A stretch of 20,459 nucleotides of DNA from a virus (IMGVR_UViG_3300012006_000040:1-20459); one strand, 5' to 3'. Shown: positions 1 through 6,845, counted from the stretch's first letter. Notes: a model not told the origin generated them from the sequence alone. Program-made: numbers and translations.

Positions 1-1788
1 TTTTGGTTTAAAATCAACAGCACTTGGAATAAGTTTACTAATATTCTTAATACCTAATACTTCTAACATCTGTTTATTAAGTTCCGGTAGATCATAGATT
101 TGTGGATTAGCTTGAGCCATCTGCATAACCGCTTGATACTGTACAACTTTTTGAGACATTGTTGCAGCATTTGGATCTGATACAGGAATTACATCACAGT
201 TATCATAATCAGATTGTTTAGCACGTCTATCACCTACTTCGGGTTCATAATTATATTCGTCAGGTGTATAATCTCTAATGATGCCTTTAAGAAGTTTAAA
301 CTCTTGTTTCATTGCGTAGTAGATGCGAGCTTGTACAGCTGACATTACTTTGAGAGTTCTTTCTAAAATAGCTAGTGTTGTTCCTACTGGAGCATTCGCT
401 GACATATCGGAAACTTTTAATCCGTCTGCATTAGCAAACGCACGACCTTCATCGATGATTTGATTCATCAAACTATTTAATACTTGTGAAGGCTCTTTAT
501 ATGGAAGAGGTAAGATGTTGTCACGGATAGCACCTGATGGTACATCAACGTCACGGAATTCTCCTGGAGCAATTGGAGTATCATCACCTTTAATTCTAAG
601 ACCGCGAGATTTTAAACCGCCTGGTAAATTTGATAAAGTACCTGCATCAACAAGTTGACGTAAGATCATAGTACCTGATTTTGCAAAGGCACCTATCAAA
701 TGAATTAAACCAAAACAATAGAAGCCAAAGCCTGGTATATAACCGTAGTGTACGAAGTGTTGGCGTTTAGCTTTTAAATCATCTTCTGGGTCCCAATTGC
801 GACGTATAGCTAAAACTGTGCTTGTGCCTTGTTCAATAGTTACAACATAAGGTAGTGCAATACCATCTTCGTCATCACCATTTTCTAAATCTAAATTAAC
901 ATGCATTTCAAGAATTTTATATCTGTCGTCTTCAGATGCATTAAAGCCCATTTTCTCCGCAATCTTTTTCTCAGCTTCGTCAACGGTATGTGAAGGTTCA
1001 CCAAGTTCTACATCTTTGTAGAAGCCAGCTACCATAAGTTTTTTTAATTCATTCTTAGTCTTACGCATCACATGAGTTATACGCTCACATGTTTCTAAGT
1101 TAGATGCACCATATGGAACTACAATATCTTCTGCAGTCACATACATAGATACTTGACGTCCTAATGACGGGTCATAATAAACTTTCTTAAATGCGTTACC
1201 TGCAAGTCCTAGCCCCCATAGCATGCGTTCATGTTCAGGTCTATACTCAGGCATTTTCTCAGTCAACTGATAGTTCATGTCATCACGAACACGTTCAGCT
1301 GCGTCTTCTTTTTCTCTTGTTTGTTTGCCTACGATTACTGTTTTTACTGGGCCAGCTGCAGGGAAAGTTTCCATCATAGTTTCCGCTTGGAATTTCACAA
1401 GGGCTTCAGTCATTAAGGGATGGTATACGTTGCAAGCACCGGGCCACGGTTCGGTTCGATCTTCTACTTTAAGACCTAATAATTCTAGACCCTCAACATA
1501 AGTGTTGAGCCAGTCTTTTCTTGATTCTATATCTGTTTGAAAGTCACCAATTAAATCACCCGCTAATTGTGTTAAAGTGCCTTCATCTAATTCTTCAGCT
1601 AAGTTGGCATTGAATTCAGAGTCAGTTGTTTCTTTACCTGGTTCAATCGTAATCTCCATACTACCGTCATCTAATGTTACACTGTCTGGATTCTCAATCT
1701 CAATAGATAGCGCTGCGTCTGCCATAGTTGGTTCTTTATCTATACCTAGTGGAGCTTGGTATAACCCTTTATCAATATTATCTGCCAT
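1..1788 (-). CDS. Phage portal protein (C-terminus beyond window edge)
   Basis: The portal forms the dodecameric ring at one capsid vertex through which the terminase pumps DNA and to which the neck attaches. The minus-strand frame stays open for 596 codons from the ATG at 1786-1788 to the window edge, so only the C-terminus is missing. Recognisable stretches are the early WLNTYVEGLELLGLK segment, EPWPGACNVYHPLM near residue 115, EHERMLWGLGLAGNAFKKVY near residue 190, and HFVHYGYIPGFGFYCFGLIH near residue 340. These resemble the P22-like portal family found in many environmental phages; this rests on memory of the family, not on an alignment. An AAAGGA Shine-Dalgarno lies 7 bases upstream of the ATG. 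It is the third gene downstream of the terminase genes, the usual order for this module. Confidence 0.85.
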   Translation of the reverse strand, partial: MADNIDKGLYQAPLGIDKEPTMADAALSIEIENPDSVTLDDGSMEITIEPGKETTDSEFNANLAEELDEGTLTQLAGDLIGDFQTDIESRKDWLNTYVEGLELLGLKVEDRTEPWPGACNVYHPLMTEALVKFQAETMMETFPAAGPVKTVIVGKQTREKEDAAERVRDDMNYQLTEKMPEYRPEHERMLWGLGLAGNAFKKVYYDPSLGRQVSMYVTAEDIVVPYGASNLETCERITHVMRKTKNELKKLMVAGFYKDVELGEPSHTVDEAEKKIAEKMGFNASEDDRYKILEMHVNLDLENGDDEDGIALPYVVTIEQGTSTVLAIRRNWDPEDDLKAKRQHFVHYGYIPGFGFYCFGLIHLIGAFAKSGTMILRQLVDAGTLSNLPGGLKSRGLRIKGDDTPIAPGEFRDVDVPSGAIRDNILPLPYKEPSQVLNSLMNQIIDEGRAFANADGLKVSDMSANAPVGTTLAILERTLKVMSAVQARIYYAMKQEFKLLKGIIRDYTPDEYNYEPEVGDRRAKQSDYDNCDVIPVSDPNAATMSQKVVQYQAVMQMAQANPQIYDLPELNKQMLEVLGIKNISKLIPSAVDFKPK

Positions 1789-1791
1789 AAT

Positions 1792-1956
1792 TTAATCCTT
1801 TATCCCGTGTCGTTGATTCCATTTATCTTTGTGCCAAAACCACCAGCGTCTATATCTTTTAAAGTTTGTATGTTTGCGTTTGTTTTTATCTGATATACGC
1901 TCTTTAATATATCGATTTCTTCTACCAAACAAACTAACAACTTTATAAACAATCAT
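1792..1956 (-). CDS. Small basic protein between terminase and portal
   Basis: This is a 54-residue ORF whose ATG overlaps the large-terminase TGA as ATGA, so it is probably translationally coupled. It ends 3 bases before the portal ATG and fills the gap exactly. The protein is very basic and aromatic: its middle is rich in Arg and Lys, followed by RRWWFWHKDKW. There is no Cys, signal peptide or membrane segment. A small nucleic-acid-binding or packaging accessory role would fit the position and charge, but that is inference and I do not recognise a family. Tight coupling on both sides is the main reason to call it a gene. Confidence 0.6.
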   Translation of the reverse strand: MIVYKVVSLFGRRNRYIKERISDKNKRKHTNFKRYRRWWFWHKDKWNQRHGIKD

Positions 1957-3488
1957 ACTGCGTATAATCTATTTCTAGAACTTCTAAATCCTTGTATCTC
2001 TTCAGGTTCATCATTAGGTAATCTAATAAACCCACCTTGTCTGAACCGCATCAACGCCATGGTTGTCGAGTCCACTAAGTCGTCATTAGCTCCTGCTGGG
2101 AAGTCATTACATTCTTCGATAACCTCATGAGCCCATCGTCTATCAGGTGCCCAAACTACACCACTTCTAAATAAGTCAGATACTGCATTGACTCGGCTAA
2201 TCTTATCTTGTCCTTTACCTGGTGTGAATTCACCTAGGGGCACGCCTGTTCTTCTCATCTCTTGATAAAGTGCGGCGCCGTTAGATTTCTTTTCTACTAT
2301 AAATGCGTCAGGTTCCCAATCTTTATACTCTTCGAGTACTAGCTCTTTAAGTTCTGGAAACTCTAGTCGTTTCTTAATTGAATTTAATAGTATTATATTA
2401 TAATTGTTAGTTTCTTCGTTGAAAAATACCCCCCACGTAGTCAGCGCATTGTAGTCAGCTCTAGTATTTGCCTCTTGTGCCGCGTCTAACGACATAATAG
2501 TAAACTCACAGTGTGGAGGGTCTTCTTTCTCCCATATCTTCCACCACTCACGTTTTATCAACGCGCCTTCTTCGGATACTGGATTTTGTAAATACTGAGC
2601 GTTCCAATACCTAATATCTAGCGCAGCTTTCTTTGCCTGTAATTCTTCAAGTGGCCAAAACTCAGGCCAAAGACTTTTTACTTCCCCGTCTTTATCTTCA
2701 ATGATCGCAGGAAACTCAACGAGCTCCCATTCATCTACGCCTTCTTGCTTTACCATCTGGTTAACAATTTGTCCTGTTAAATCCAGCTTACTCCACCGAG
2801 TCATCACTACAATAATAGCACCGCCTGGCATAAGACGCTGAATAGGACCAGACTGAAACCACTCCCAAGCAGGTAAAAAAATATCCGAACGTCCTGTTTT
2901 TGCATCCTGTTCTGAGTGAGGATCATCAATGATAAATAGATCGGCCCCGCGACCAGCAAGAGCGCCCCCCACACCGATGGCAAAGTACTCCCCATTAAAA
3001 TTAGTTCCCCAACGAGATGCGGATTTGCTATCAGCTTGTAACTCTACTTTCGGAAAAATATCTTTATAAGCATCTGAGCCCACCAAGTTACGCACACGAC
3101 GGCCAAAGTTAACCGCCAGATCAGCTGTGTGAGACGCCATAATAATCTTTTTAGCAGGATACTTTCCAAGAAACCAAGCAGGTGCCAGATATGAGATAAG
3201 CTCAGACTTCCCGTGTCGCGGCGCAATATTGACAATAACTCTTTTCTTTTTGCCGTTGGCAATGTCTTCAAATATTTTTGCAAGCTTTCTATGGTGCTCT
3301 CCTATAATGTAGCCAGGGTAGACATGCTGAATAAAGTCTAAAAAATGTTCTGCCCCATGTTCTTGTACTGCATGCTTCTTATATATACGTAGTGCATTAA
3401 GTGCTTTTACTTTTTGTGCATCTGTTAACTCAGAGAAGTTTTCTTCTATTGTTGCGATGGCTTCTGGGGTTAACTTTTCATCGCTCAT
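1953..3488 (-). CDS. terL: Terminase large subunit (packaging ATPase/nuclease)
   Basis: This is the motor that cuts concatemeric phage DNA and drives it through the portal using ATP. The 511 residues match the usual length of two-domain large terminases. The N-terminal ATPase has a Walker A-type loop APRHGKSE (89-96), Walker B LFIIDDPH (184-191) and a following motif MTRWSKLD (229-236). The C-terminal RNase H-like nuclease has MSLDAAQ (D335), IVEKKSNG (E399) and ANDDLVDS (D469/D470/D473), giving the expected acidic triad. The start overlaps the end of the upstream small-terminase candidate by 11 bases, and the stop overlaps the next small ORF as ATGA, so the four genes form one transcription unit. 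All catalytic motifs look intact. Confidence 0.95.
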   Translation of the reverse strand: MSDEKLTPEAIATIEENFSELTDAQKVKALNALRIYKKHAVQEHGAEHFLDFIQHVYPGYIIGEHHRKLAKIFEDIANGKKKRVIVNIAPRHGKSELISYLAPAWFLGKYPAKKIIMASHTADLAVNFGRRVRNLVGSDAYKDIFPKVELQADSKSASRWGTNFNGEYFAIGVGGALAGRGADLFIIDDPHSEQDAKTGRSDIFLPAWEWFQSGPIQRLMPGGAIIVVMTRWSKLDLTGQIVNQMVKQEGVDEWELVEFPAIIEDKDGEVKSLWPEFWPLEELQAKKAALDIRYWNAQYLQNPVSEEGALIKREWWKIWEKEDPPHCEFTIMSLDAAQEANTRADYNALTTWGVFFNEETNNYNIILLNSIKKRLEFPELKELVLEEYKDWEPDAFIVEKKSNGAALYQEMRRTGVPLGEFTPGKGQDKISRVNAVSDLFRSGVVWAPDRRWAHEVIEECNDFPAGANDDLVDSTTMALMRFRQGGFIRLPNDEPEEIQGFRSSRNRLYAV

Positions 3489-4101
3489 CTTCTACAACTT
3501 CCGCATCAATCACTTCTTTTTCTTTAACTAATCCTTTAGCCTTCAGCTCAGCTAACATACTTAGTAATTCTTTTTCAACTTCTTCCATCGACTCAACTTT
3601 GTGGGTCACTTCTGTCTTCTTCTTAAAGGCATCGACGCCGTCGATCTCACCAATACTTCTTAGCGCGGCTATTTTTTCTTTGGGGTTATCAGTCTTTTCT
3701 ACAACCTCAACAAGTCTATTCAAAACGTACAACTTAAAATCCGCTAACTGTTCTGTCAACATACATTGAGTCTGCCCTACTAAGCCAGCTAAGAACGCCA
3801 TCGTTTCATTTGGATACTTATCAAACTCTGGTTTAAGTAGAGGGTTACTCATCATCTCTTTAGCTAAATCTTGTGCATCTTTTATATTAGAGTACGTGGG
3901 CTTTATGTCTTCGCCTTTTATATCAGCTACTGCTTTTATAGTTTCTGCCCTAATGTTTAACTCTTCATTAATAGTCATTTCAGGTAGAGCTTCTTTTGCA
4001 TTCTTAGGGATTGGGACGTCGTTCTCTATAGTAGGGATAAGAACTGCATGGAAATGCTCGTCCTCATTTACGTCCGATTGGTTTGATATTTCATTTGACA
4101 T
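3478..4101 (-). CDS. Probable terminase small subunit / packaging accessory protein
   Basis: This 207-residue, largely helical and acidic protein is the first gene of the minus-strand packaging operon and overlaps the large terminase start by 11 bases. Its centre (about residues 70-150) is predicted helical and includes LVGQTQCMLTEQLADFKLYV and KEKIAALRSIGEIDGVD. The C-terminus is highly charged (VESMEEVEKELLSMLAELKA, then acidic residues). Position and size suggest the DNA-recognising small subunit, but I see no clear helix-turn-helix, so the assignment depends on context. No strong Shine-Dalgarno is visible next to the ATG; AGGGTG lies rather far upstream. An internal scaffold or packaging accessory factor is the alternative. 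Confidence 0.6.
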   Translation of the reverse strand: MSNEISNQSDVNEDEHFHAVLIPTIENDVPIPKNAKEALPEMTINEELNIRAETIKAVADIKGEDIKPTYSNIKDAQDLAKEMMSNPLLKPEFDKYPNETMAFLAGLVGQTQCMLTEQLADFKLYVLNRLVEVVEKTDNPKEKIAALRSIGEIDGVDAFKKKTEVTHKVESMEEVEKELLSMLAELKAKGLVKEKEVIDAEVVEDER

Positions 4102-4145
4102 GTGTCGCTGATTACACCCTAGAAATTATTTGCAGCTATTCCTGT

Positions 4146-4174
4146 AATATATAGTGTTTCAAAGATTTTTGCAA
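4146..4174 (-). promoter_or_regulatory. Sigma70-type promoter for the packaging operon
   Basis: Read on the minus strand, TTGCAA (4169-4174) is followed by a 17-base spacer and TATATT (4146-4151). This is a good match to a bacterial -35/-10 pair with ideal spacing. Transcription would begin near 4138-4140, about 38 bases before the ATG of the small-terminase candidate. TTGCAA is its own reverse complement, so the hexamer reads the same on both strands of this divergent intergenic space. Confidence 0.6.
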
Positions 4175-4182
4175 GTCTTTAG

Positions 4183-4188
4183 TATAAT
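4183..4188 (+). promoter_or_regulatory. Consensus -10 box placed for a leaderless transcript
   Basis: A perfect TATAAT lies 6 bases before the ATG at 4195, so a normal start site (about 7 bases after the hexamer) would fall on or next to the A of the start codon. The -35 is weak: TTTCAA at 4157-4162 with a 20-base spacer is the best I see. There is no purine-rich Shine-Dalgarno between the -10 box and the ATG, which supports a leaderless mRNA. Confidence 0.5.
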
Positions 4189-4194
4189 AGCCGT

Positions 4195-4560
4195 ATGAAA
4201 GACTTTTTATTATATGTAGCTTATGGGGTATTATTGTGGATACTATTCATAGTTTTTTCTATGCCTGTCTATTCTACTACGGGTATTAACTCTGATGAGA
4301 TTAAAGAGTTCTCTATAAAGACTCCACCGGGTGAAATAGTATTAACAAGAGAACCTTGCGAATATATAAAGATGGGTGTAAAGGATTATCCTTATGTGGC
4401 TTACGCTGTTCAAAAAGGTTACCCTCATGTTGAAGGTTGTTGGACTATGGACATTATAGATAGGTTCAAAGCTGTTAAAGTATATTTTCCTCAAACTAAG
4501 TCTATCGAATACTATAACCCTTCGCTATTTGAACCTCGTTTAACTAAACCTAGCCTATGA
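4195..4560 (+). CDS. Membrane-anchored or exported protein, unknown function
   Basis: This is a 121-residue protein with an N-terminal hydrophobic segment (about residues 4-26, LLYVAYGVLLWILFIVFSM) that could be a signal anchor or uncleaved signal peptide. The rest is about 95 polar residues containing two cysteines (EPCEY and EGCWT) that could form a disulfide outside the cytoplasm. I do not recognise a family. Its start lies directly downstream of a TATAAT with no Shine-Dalgarno. Its stop overlaps the start of the SprT-like gene by 4 bases (ATGA), so the two form a pair. It is the first plus-strand gene next to the divergent packaging operon. An envelope role such as superinfection exclusion or lysis timing is possible but not shown. 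Confidence 0.65.
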   Translation: MKDFLLYVAYGVLLWILFIVFSMPVYSTTGINSDEIKEFSIKTPPGEIVLTREPCEYIKMGVKDYPYVAYAVQKGYPHVEGCWTMDIIDRFKAVKVYFPQTKSIEYYNPSLFEPRLTKPSL

Positions 4561-4901
4561 AAACTACGTTGACCAAGAAGAATCTTGAGATACTATACAA
4601 CATGGCCTGTCAAATGGCACCTTTTAATACCCTACCTATGCCTAAGTCGCGCAAAGTCAAGTTCAAAGTGATTAAGAACCCAGATATATACGGTTGTTTT
4701 GATGAAGAAGAGATGGAGATTCAAATAAGTTCTAATGCATGTGGCCACTTTACCACTATTTTTCAGACATTGCTCCATGAAATGGTACACTTAGCTCTCT
4801 ATGTTAGGGGTGATGATGACTTTCATGAGCATGGTGCCAAGTTTCTTCGTATTAAAGCAGTCTACTCCGAGTTATACAACTTCGATCCCAAGGCAATCTA
4901 G
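4557..4901 (+). CDS. SprT-like zinc metalloprotein
   Basis: The 114-residue protein carries HEMVH (74-78), a zincin HExxH motif, followed by EHGAKF with a likely third ligand H92. This arrangement is typical of SprT/Spartan-like domains. Cellular SprT-family members act on DNA-protein crosslinks; the role of small phage versions is not established. The protein is only the catalytic core, without the C-terminal zinc ribbon seen in many bacterial SprT proteins. It is coupled by ATGA to the upstream membrane protein and is followed by a noncoding region with a terminator-like inverted repeat. Domain identity is fairly secure; the substrate is unknown. Confidence 0.75.
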   Translation: MKTTLTKKNLEILYNMACQMAPFNTLPMPKSRKVKFKVIKNPDIYGCFDEEEMEIQISSNACGHFTTIFQTLLHEMVHLALYVRGDDDFHEHGAKFLRIKAVYSELYNFDPKAI

Positions 4902-4903
4902 CT

Positions 4904-4951
4904 GTTTTCATTTAGTTTGGAACTTTGTTTGTTTTGAATGAAAACGCTTTT
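4904..4951 (+). terminator. Possible terminator after the SprT-like gene
   Basis: GTTTTCATT (4904-4912) and AATGAAAAC (4937-4945) form a perfect 9-bp inverted repeat around a 24-base loop, with a flanking GC pair possible. TTTT follows at 4948-4951. The long loop and AT-rich stem make it weaker than the other terminators here. Confidence 0.35.
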
Positions 4952-5110
4952 ACCCTAACTTTCTGATATTTCAGGATTTTTTTATAAAAATTTTTTTACA
5001 ACGCCCTTTATTTGAGTGACGGGGGGTGTTTCCTATAGATTTTGTATTTTTTGCCTACTATTTGTACAAGTTTAAGTGTAAACAGAGTCCACGGAGTCCC
5101 AACTAAATTT

Positions 5111-5133
5111 GGGGGGGTTGGGTACGGGTGGGG
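5111..5133 (+). other. G-quadruplex-forming motif
   Basis: Four G-runs of 7, 3, 3 and 4 (5111-5117, 5120-5122, 5126-5128, 5130-5133) are separated by short loops TT, TAC and T. This satisfies the standard G3+N1-7 pattern on the plus strand. It sits 7 bases upstream of the phased GTCCA array in an otherwise AT-rich genome. Confidence 0.6.
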
Positions 5134-5140
5134 TTGCGAA

Positions 5141-5230
5141 GTCCACTAAGTCAAAACCAAGTCCAATTTTGTCCAACTTTGTCCTTTTCTGCGTCACTTC
5201 GTCCAACTAAGTCCAACTGCGTCCACTAAG
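5141..5230 (+). repeat. GTCCAACTNN repeats on a 10-bp pitch
   Basis: Nine consecutive 10-base steps start at 5141. Clear units are GTCCACTAAG (5141), GTCCAATTTT (5161), GTCCAACTTT (5171), GTCCAACTAA (5201), GTCCAACTGC (5211) and GTCCACTAAG (5221); 5181 keeps GTCC, and 5151 and 5191 are degenerate. The first and last units are identical. Two further GTCC words lie at 5087 and 5096. The pitch places every unit on nearly the same face of the helix, as expected for cooperative protein binding. Ten is not a multiple of three, so a protein repeat does not explain it. Confidence 0.7.
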
Positions 5231-5278
5231 TAAGCCCCGACATAACCAAGCCCGACCACGTTTGACCACGTTGATAAT

Positions 5279-5358
5279 GTTCCCACTTCGTTTGACTTTG
5301 TTCCCGTAATTGTTCCCACTTAAATACTTGATTAATAAGGAATGTTCCCTGTTCCCAC
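5279..5358 (+). repeat. Cluster of GTTCCCAC words (left half of opposed repeats)
   Basis: GTTCCCAC occurs at 5279-5286, 5312-5319 and 5351-5358, with variants GTTCCCGT at 5300-5307 and GTTCCCTG at 5344-5351. All are in the same orientation. The reverse complement, GTGGGAAC, recurs at 5461 and 5590 on the far side of a G-run, so the two clusters face each other. Confidence 0.65.
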
Positions 5359-5454
5359 TGTTTTCACATAGGGGGTGGGGGGTAGATTTGGAAAACTTTG
5401 TTTGGCTTCGTGTCACTACGCAAGTGTAAAAAGCCCCGCAGTTATCACTATGCG

Positions 5455-5477
5455 TCACAAGTGGGAACATGGGAACA
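5455..5477 (+). repeat. 23-bp direct repeat, copy 1 (contains GTGGGAAC ATGGGAAC)
   Basis: This copy is identical over 23 bases to 5584-5606. It contains two 8-base words in tandem, GTGGGAAC (5461-5468) and ATGGGAAC (5469-5476), the reverse complement of the words at 5279-5358. An AT-rich tract follows directly. Confidence 0.75.
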
Positions 5478-5524
5478 ATCACATAATAATAATAATAAAT
5501 AAATATAATATATATATAAAACAA
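5478..5524. other. AT-rich tract, candidate DNA-unwinding element
   Basis: About 47 bases are made almost only of A and T, with TAA/AAT triplets and a TATATATA run. The tract follows repeat copy 1 directly and lies 59 bases before copy 2. Placement between iteron-like repeats is typical of origin melting elements, but no experiment or homology supports this yet. Confidence 0.45.
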
Positions 5525-5583
5525 CAACTTAGGAACATCAAACCAAGTCAAAAACCTTGTTCCCCGTAATAATGAGTATAGTT

Positions 5584-5606
5584 TCACAAGTGGGAACATG
5601 GGAACA
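5584..5606 (+). repeat. 23-bp direct repeat, copy 2
   Basis: This is a perfect second copy of 5455-5477, starting 129 bases downstream, with GTGGGAAC at 5590-5597 and ATGGGAAC at 5598-5605. A lone GGAAC at 5532 and a GTTCCCCGT at 5559-5567 lie between the copies. Confidence 0.75.
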
Positions 5607-5725
5607 TCAATTAAATCAAGCACTTACGAAATAAACACCCCGAAACCCTTACTTTTTTAAACTTGGTACGTTTATTAGATAGCAACACCGAACGAAGTTA
5701 AACATTATTAAACGAAAGGCACTAT

Positions 5726-5896
5726 ATGAACAGAGCAAACTTAACAGGACTTTATATCACTTGGCTTTTAACCACGTTAAACGCAATCTTAGGCTTCACT
5801 ACTATGAACACCACGCCCGACTTAGCTATTACCTTTTTTATCGGGGCTTTTATATCGTTGATACTATTTTGGACGTGTCTTTTTAATCGGGGCTAA
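5726..5896 (+). CDS. Small two-helix membrane protein
   Basis: The ORF encodes 56 residues with two predicted membrane helices: about residues 7-24 (TGLYITWLLTTLNAILGF) and 34-52 (AITFFIGAFISLILFWTC). A short Thr/Asn-rich turn separates them. An AAAGG Shine-Dalgarno lies 8 bases before the ATG. It is the first gene after the repeat-rich region and is followed by a good terminator, so it appears to be transcribed alone. A two-helix protein of this size could be a holin or a superinfection-exclusion factor, but the endolysin is 8 kb away and nothing specific is recognisable. Confidence 0.65.
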   Translation: MNRANLTGLYITWLLTTLNAILGFTTMNTTPDLAITFFIGAFISLILFWTCLFNRG

Positions 5897-5920
5897 GTCG
5901 CAATCGGTCGCAAACTAGGT

Positions 5921-5958
5921 AAGGGGGGCTTGGCATGGTTTTTGCTTAGCCCCTTTTT
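5921..5958 (+). terminator. Rho-independent terminator
   Basis: GGGGCT (5925-5930) pairs with AGCCCC (5948-5953) around a 17-base loop that can itself pair through GC/GC. Five T residues follow (5954-5958). It closes the 56-residue membrane-protein gene. Confidence 0.7.
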
Positions 5959-6049
5959 ATTTAAATCAAAAATAAATTACACAAACGTTAAAAACTGAAC
6001 TAAAATCGCTCTTAGTAGTAAAATCTTAAACTTTTAAGGGGTATCAACC

Positions 6050-6196
6050 ATGGCAACACGTCAAACACTTACAAACGAACTCAACGAAGTAGGCTATACA
6101 AACTTAGACCAACTGAGCGACACCGAACTAGAAAACTTATTTCAAACCGAATTAAAAAAAGCATACGCAGTACTAACCAACTCAACAACTAACTAA
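6050..6196 (+). CDS. Small hypothetical protein (48 aa)
   Basis: The 48-residue ORF starts at an ATG with AAGGGG 10 bases upstream. The protein is helical and mildly acidic (YTNLDQLSDTELENLFQTEL), with no Cys and no membrane segment. I do not recognise it. It opens the run of same-strand genes after the 5921-5958 terminator and ends 13 bases before the next gene. The upstream AT-rich stretch (5959-6035) has TAAAAT hexamers at 6001 and 6019 that could serve as a -10 box, but no good -35 pairs with them. Confidence 0.55.
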   Translation: MATRQTLTNELNEVGYTNLDQLSDTELENLFQTELKKAYAVLTNSTTN

Positions 6197-6209
6197 GGAC
6201 ACACAAACC

Positions 6210-6602
6210 ATGGAAAACTTAAACCTATCAACAGAAGCACAACGCTTTGACCAAATAGAAAAACTACGCAACGAAATACGCCCGACAAAATCCTATCAAG
6301 TCACACACGCACCACAGGGCAAGACATTTTTTGACGAAGCCAACGGGGGAAGCATTACAATCAACGGGCACCCCATAAGTGTCAAATACTTTTATCAAGC
6401 AACGCCCCACGATATGAAACAAACAGAAAACTACGCCCGAGAATTAGAAAACAATCTAAGAGCCGAACACGCAATTAAACACGGCACAACTCACACCCCG
6501 AGCGTGTTGGACTTAATCGCATCAACTCAAATCAACCAAGCATTAAACGATTTAATCACACGAGAACAAAACGAAGGGGAAGCAAACCATGAGAATGACT
6601 AG
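6210..6602 (+). CDS. Hypothetical protein (130 aa)
   Basis: This is a soluble 130-residue protein without Cys or membrane segments. The N-terminal 25 residues are helical. A beta-type middle follows (KTFFDEANGGSITINGHPIS, about 48-67), and the C-terminal half is helical. No family is recognised. GGAC in the short gap before the ATG is a weak ribosome site. Its end overlaps the next small membrane ORF by 14 bases. Codon use is typical of this module: many NNC endings (AAC, GAC, CAC) and GGG glycine. Confidence 0.7.
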   Translation: MENLNLSTEAQRFDQIEKLRNEIRPTKSYQVTHAPQGKTFFDEANGGSITINGHPISVKYFYQATPHDMKQTENYARELENNLRAEHAIKHGTTHTPSVLDLIASTQINQALNDLITREQNEGEANHEND

Positions 6603-6753
6603 ACTAGAAAAGAGATATGAACAGCTAGAACGCATAAGACAAATGAAACACCAACAGGACATGGACGGCTTTATGATAGGGCTAGGCATACTCGGGGGAA
6701 CACTTCTCGGGTGTATGATTATGGCTTTAATTATGGGGGGGTATTTAATATGA
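6589..6753 (+). CDS. Small single-pass membrane protein A (54 aa)
   Basis: The 54 residues comprise a charged N-terminal helix (TRLEKRYEQLERIRQMKHQQ, about 4-23) and one long hydrophobic segment (about 28-54) ending ALIMGGYLI. This suggests a single-pass protein with a cytoplasmic charged head. The start overlaps the preceding gene by 14 bases (AAGGGGAAG upstream acts as ribosome site) and the stop overlaps the next gene as ATGA. Its LIMGG tail is shared with the next ORF. Function is unknown. Confidence 0.6.
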   Translation: MRMTRLEKRYEQLERIRQMKHQQDMDGFMIGLGILGGTLLGCMIMALIMGGYLI

Positions 6754-6845
6754 GTATTTTCAAGGGCGTCATGTATTTAATCTTTTTAATTTGGTGTTTA
6801 TTTTCTTTTTGGTGCTTTTTAACTTTAATCATGGGGGGCTTTTAA
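6750..6845 (+). CDS. Tiny membrane protein B (31 aa)
   Basis: This 31-residue, almost entirely hydrophobic peptide has Phe, Trp and Leu through its length and two Cys, and ends TLIMGGF. It is coupled to the preceding ORF by ATGA and stops one base before the next ATG. The last codons double as a G-run ribosome site for the 553-residue protein. It could be real or could serve only to couple translation. The shared LIMGG tail with its neighbour suggests a local duplication. Confidence 0.5.
   Translation: MSIFKGVMYLIFLIWCLFSFWCFLTLIMGGF

Larger units (their letters stand above)
4902..5725. other. Repeat-rich noncoding region, candidate replication origin / control region
   Basis: No convincing gene lies here. 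From left to right it holds a weak terminator (4904-4951), a T-rich stretch (4971-4998), G-runs including a four-run quadruplex motif (5111-5133), a 10-bp-pitch GTCCA repeat array (5141-5230), a cluster of GTTCCCAC words (5279-5358), another G-run (5371-5382), and two copies of a 23-bp repeat containing GTGGGAAC around an AT-rich tract (5455-5606). Iterons next to an AT-rich unwinding element are the usual design of an iteron-type origin. A transcription control region is the alternative. The strand change between packaging and replication genes lies just upstream. Confidence 0.5.

Noticed and set aside
1191-1795. Several plus-strand frames in the first 1.8 kb
   Set aside because: They are antisense to the portal gene, short and Ser/Phe-rich.
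3401-3769. Plus-strand Ser/Leu-rich frame opposite the terminase genes
   Set aside because: It is a shadow of the terminase genes, with no ribosome site and shadow-like composition.
5141-5230. CRISPR-like array
   Set aside because: Units are only 10 bases with no spacers, and no cas genes other than an isolated Cas4-like nuclease are present.
5207-5623. Minus-strand frame of 138 codons in the repeat region
   Set aside because: It runs through the GTCCA and GTTCCCAC repeats, has no ribosome site and contains low-complexity Tyr/Ile stretches from the AT-rich tract. Repeats on a 10-bp pitch do not fit protein coding.
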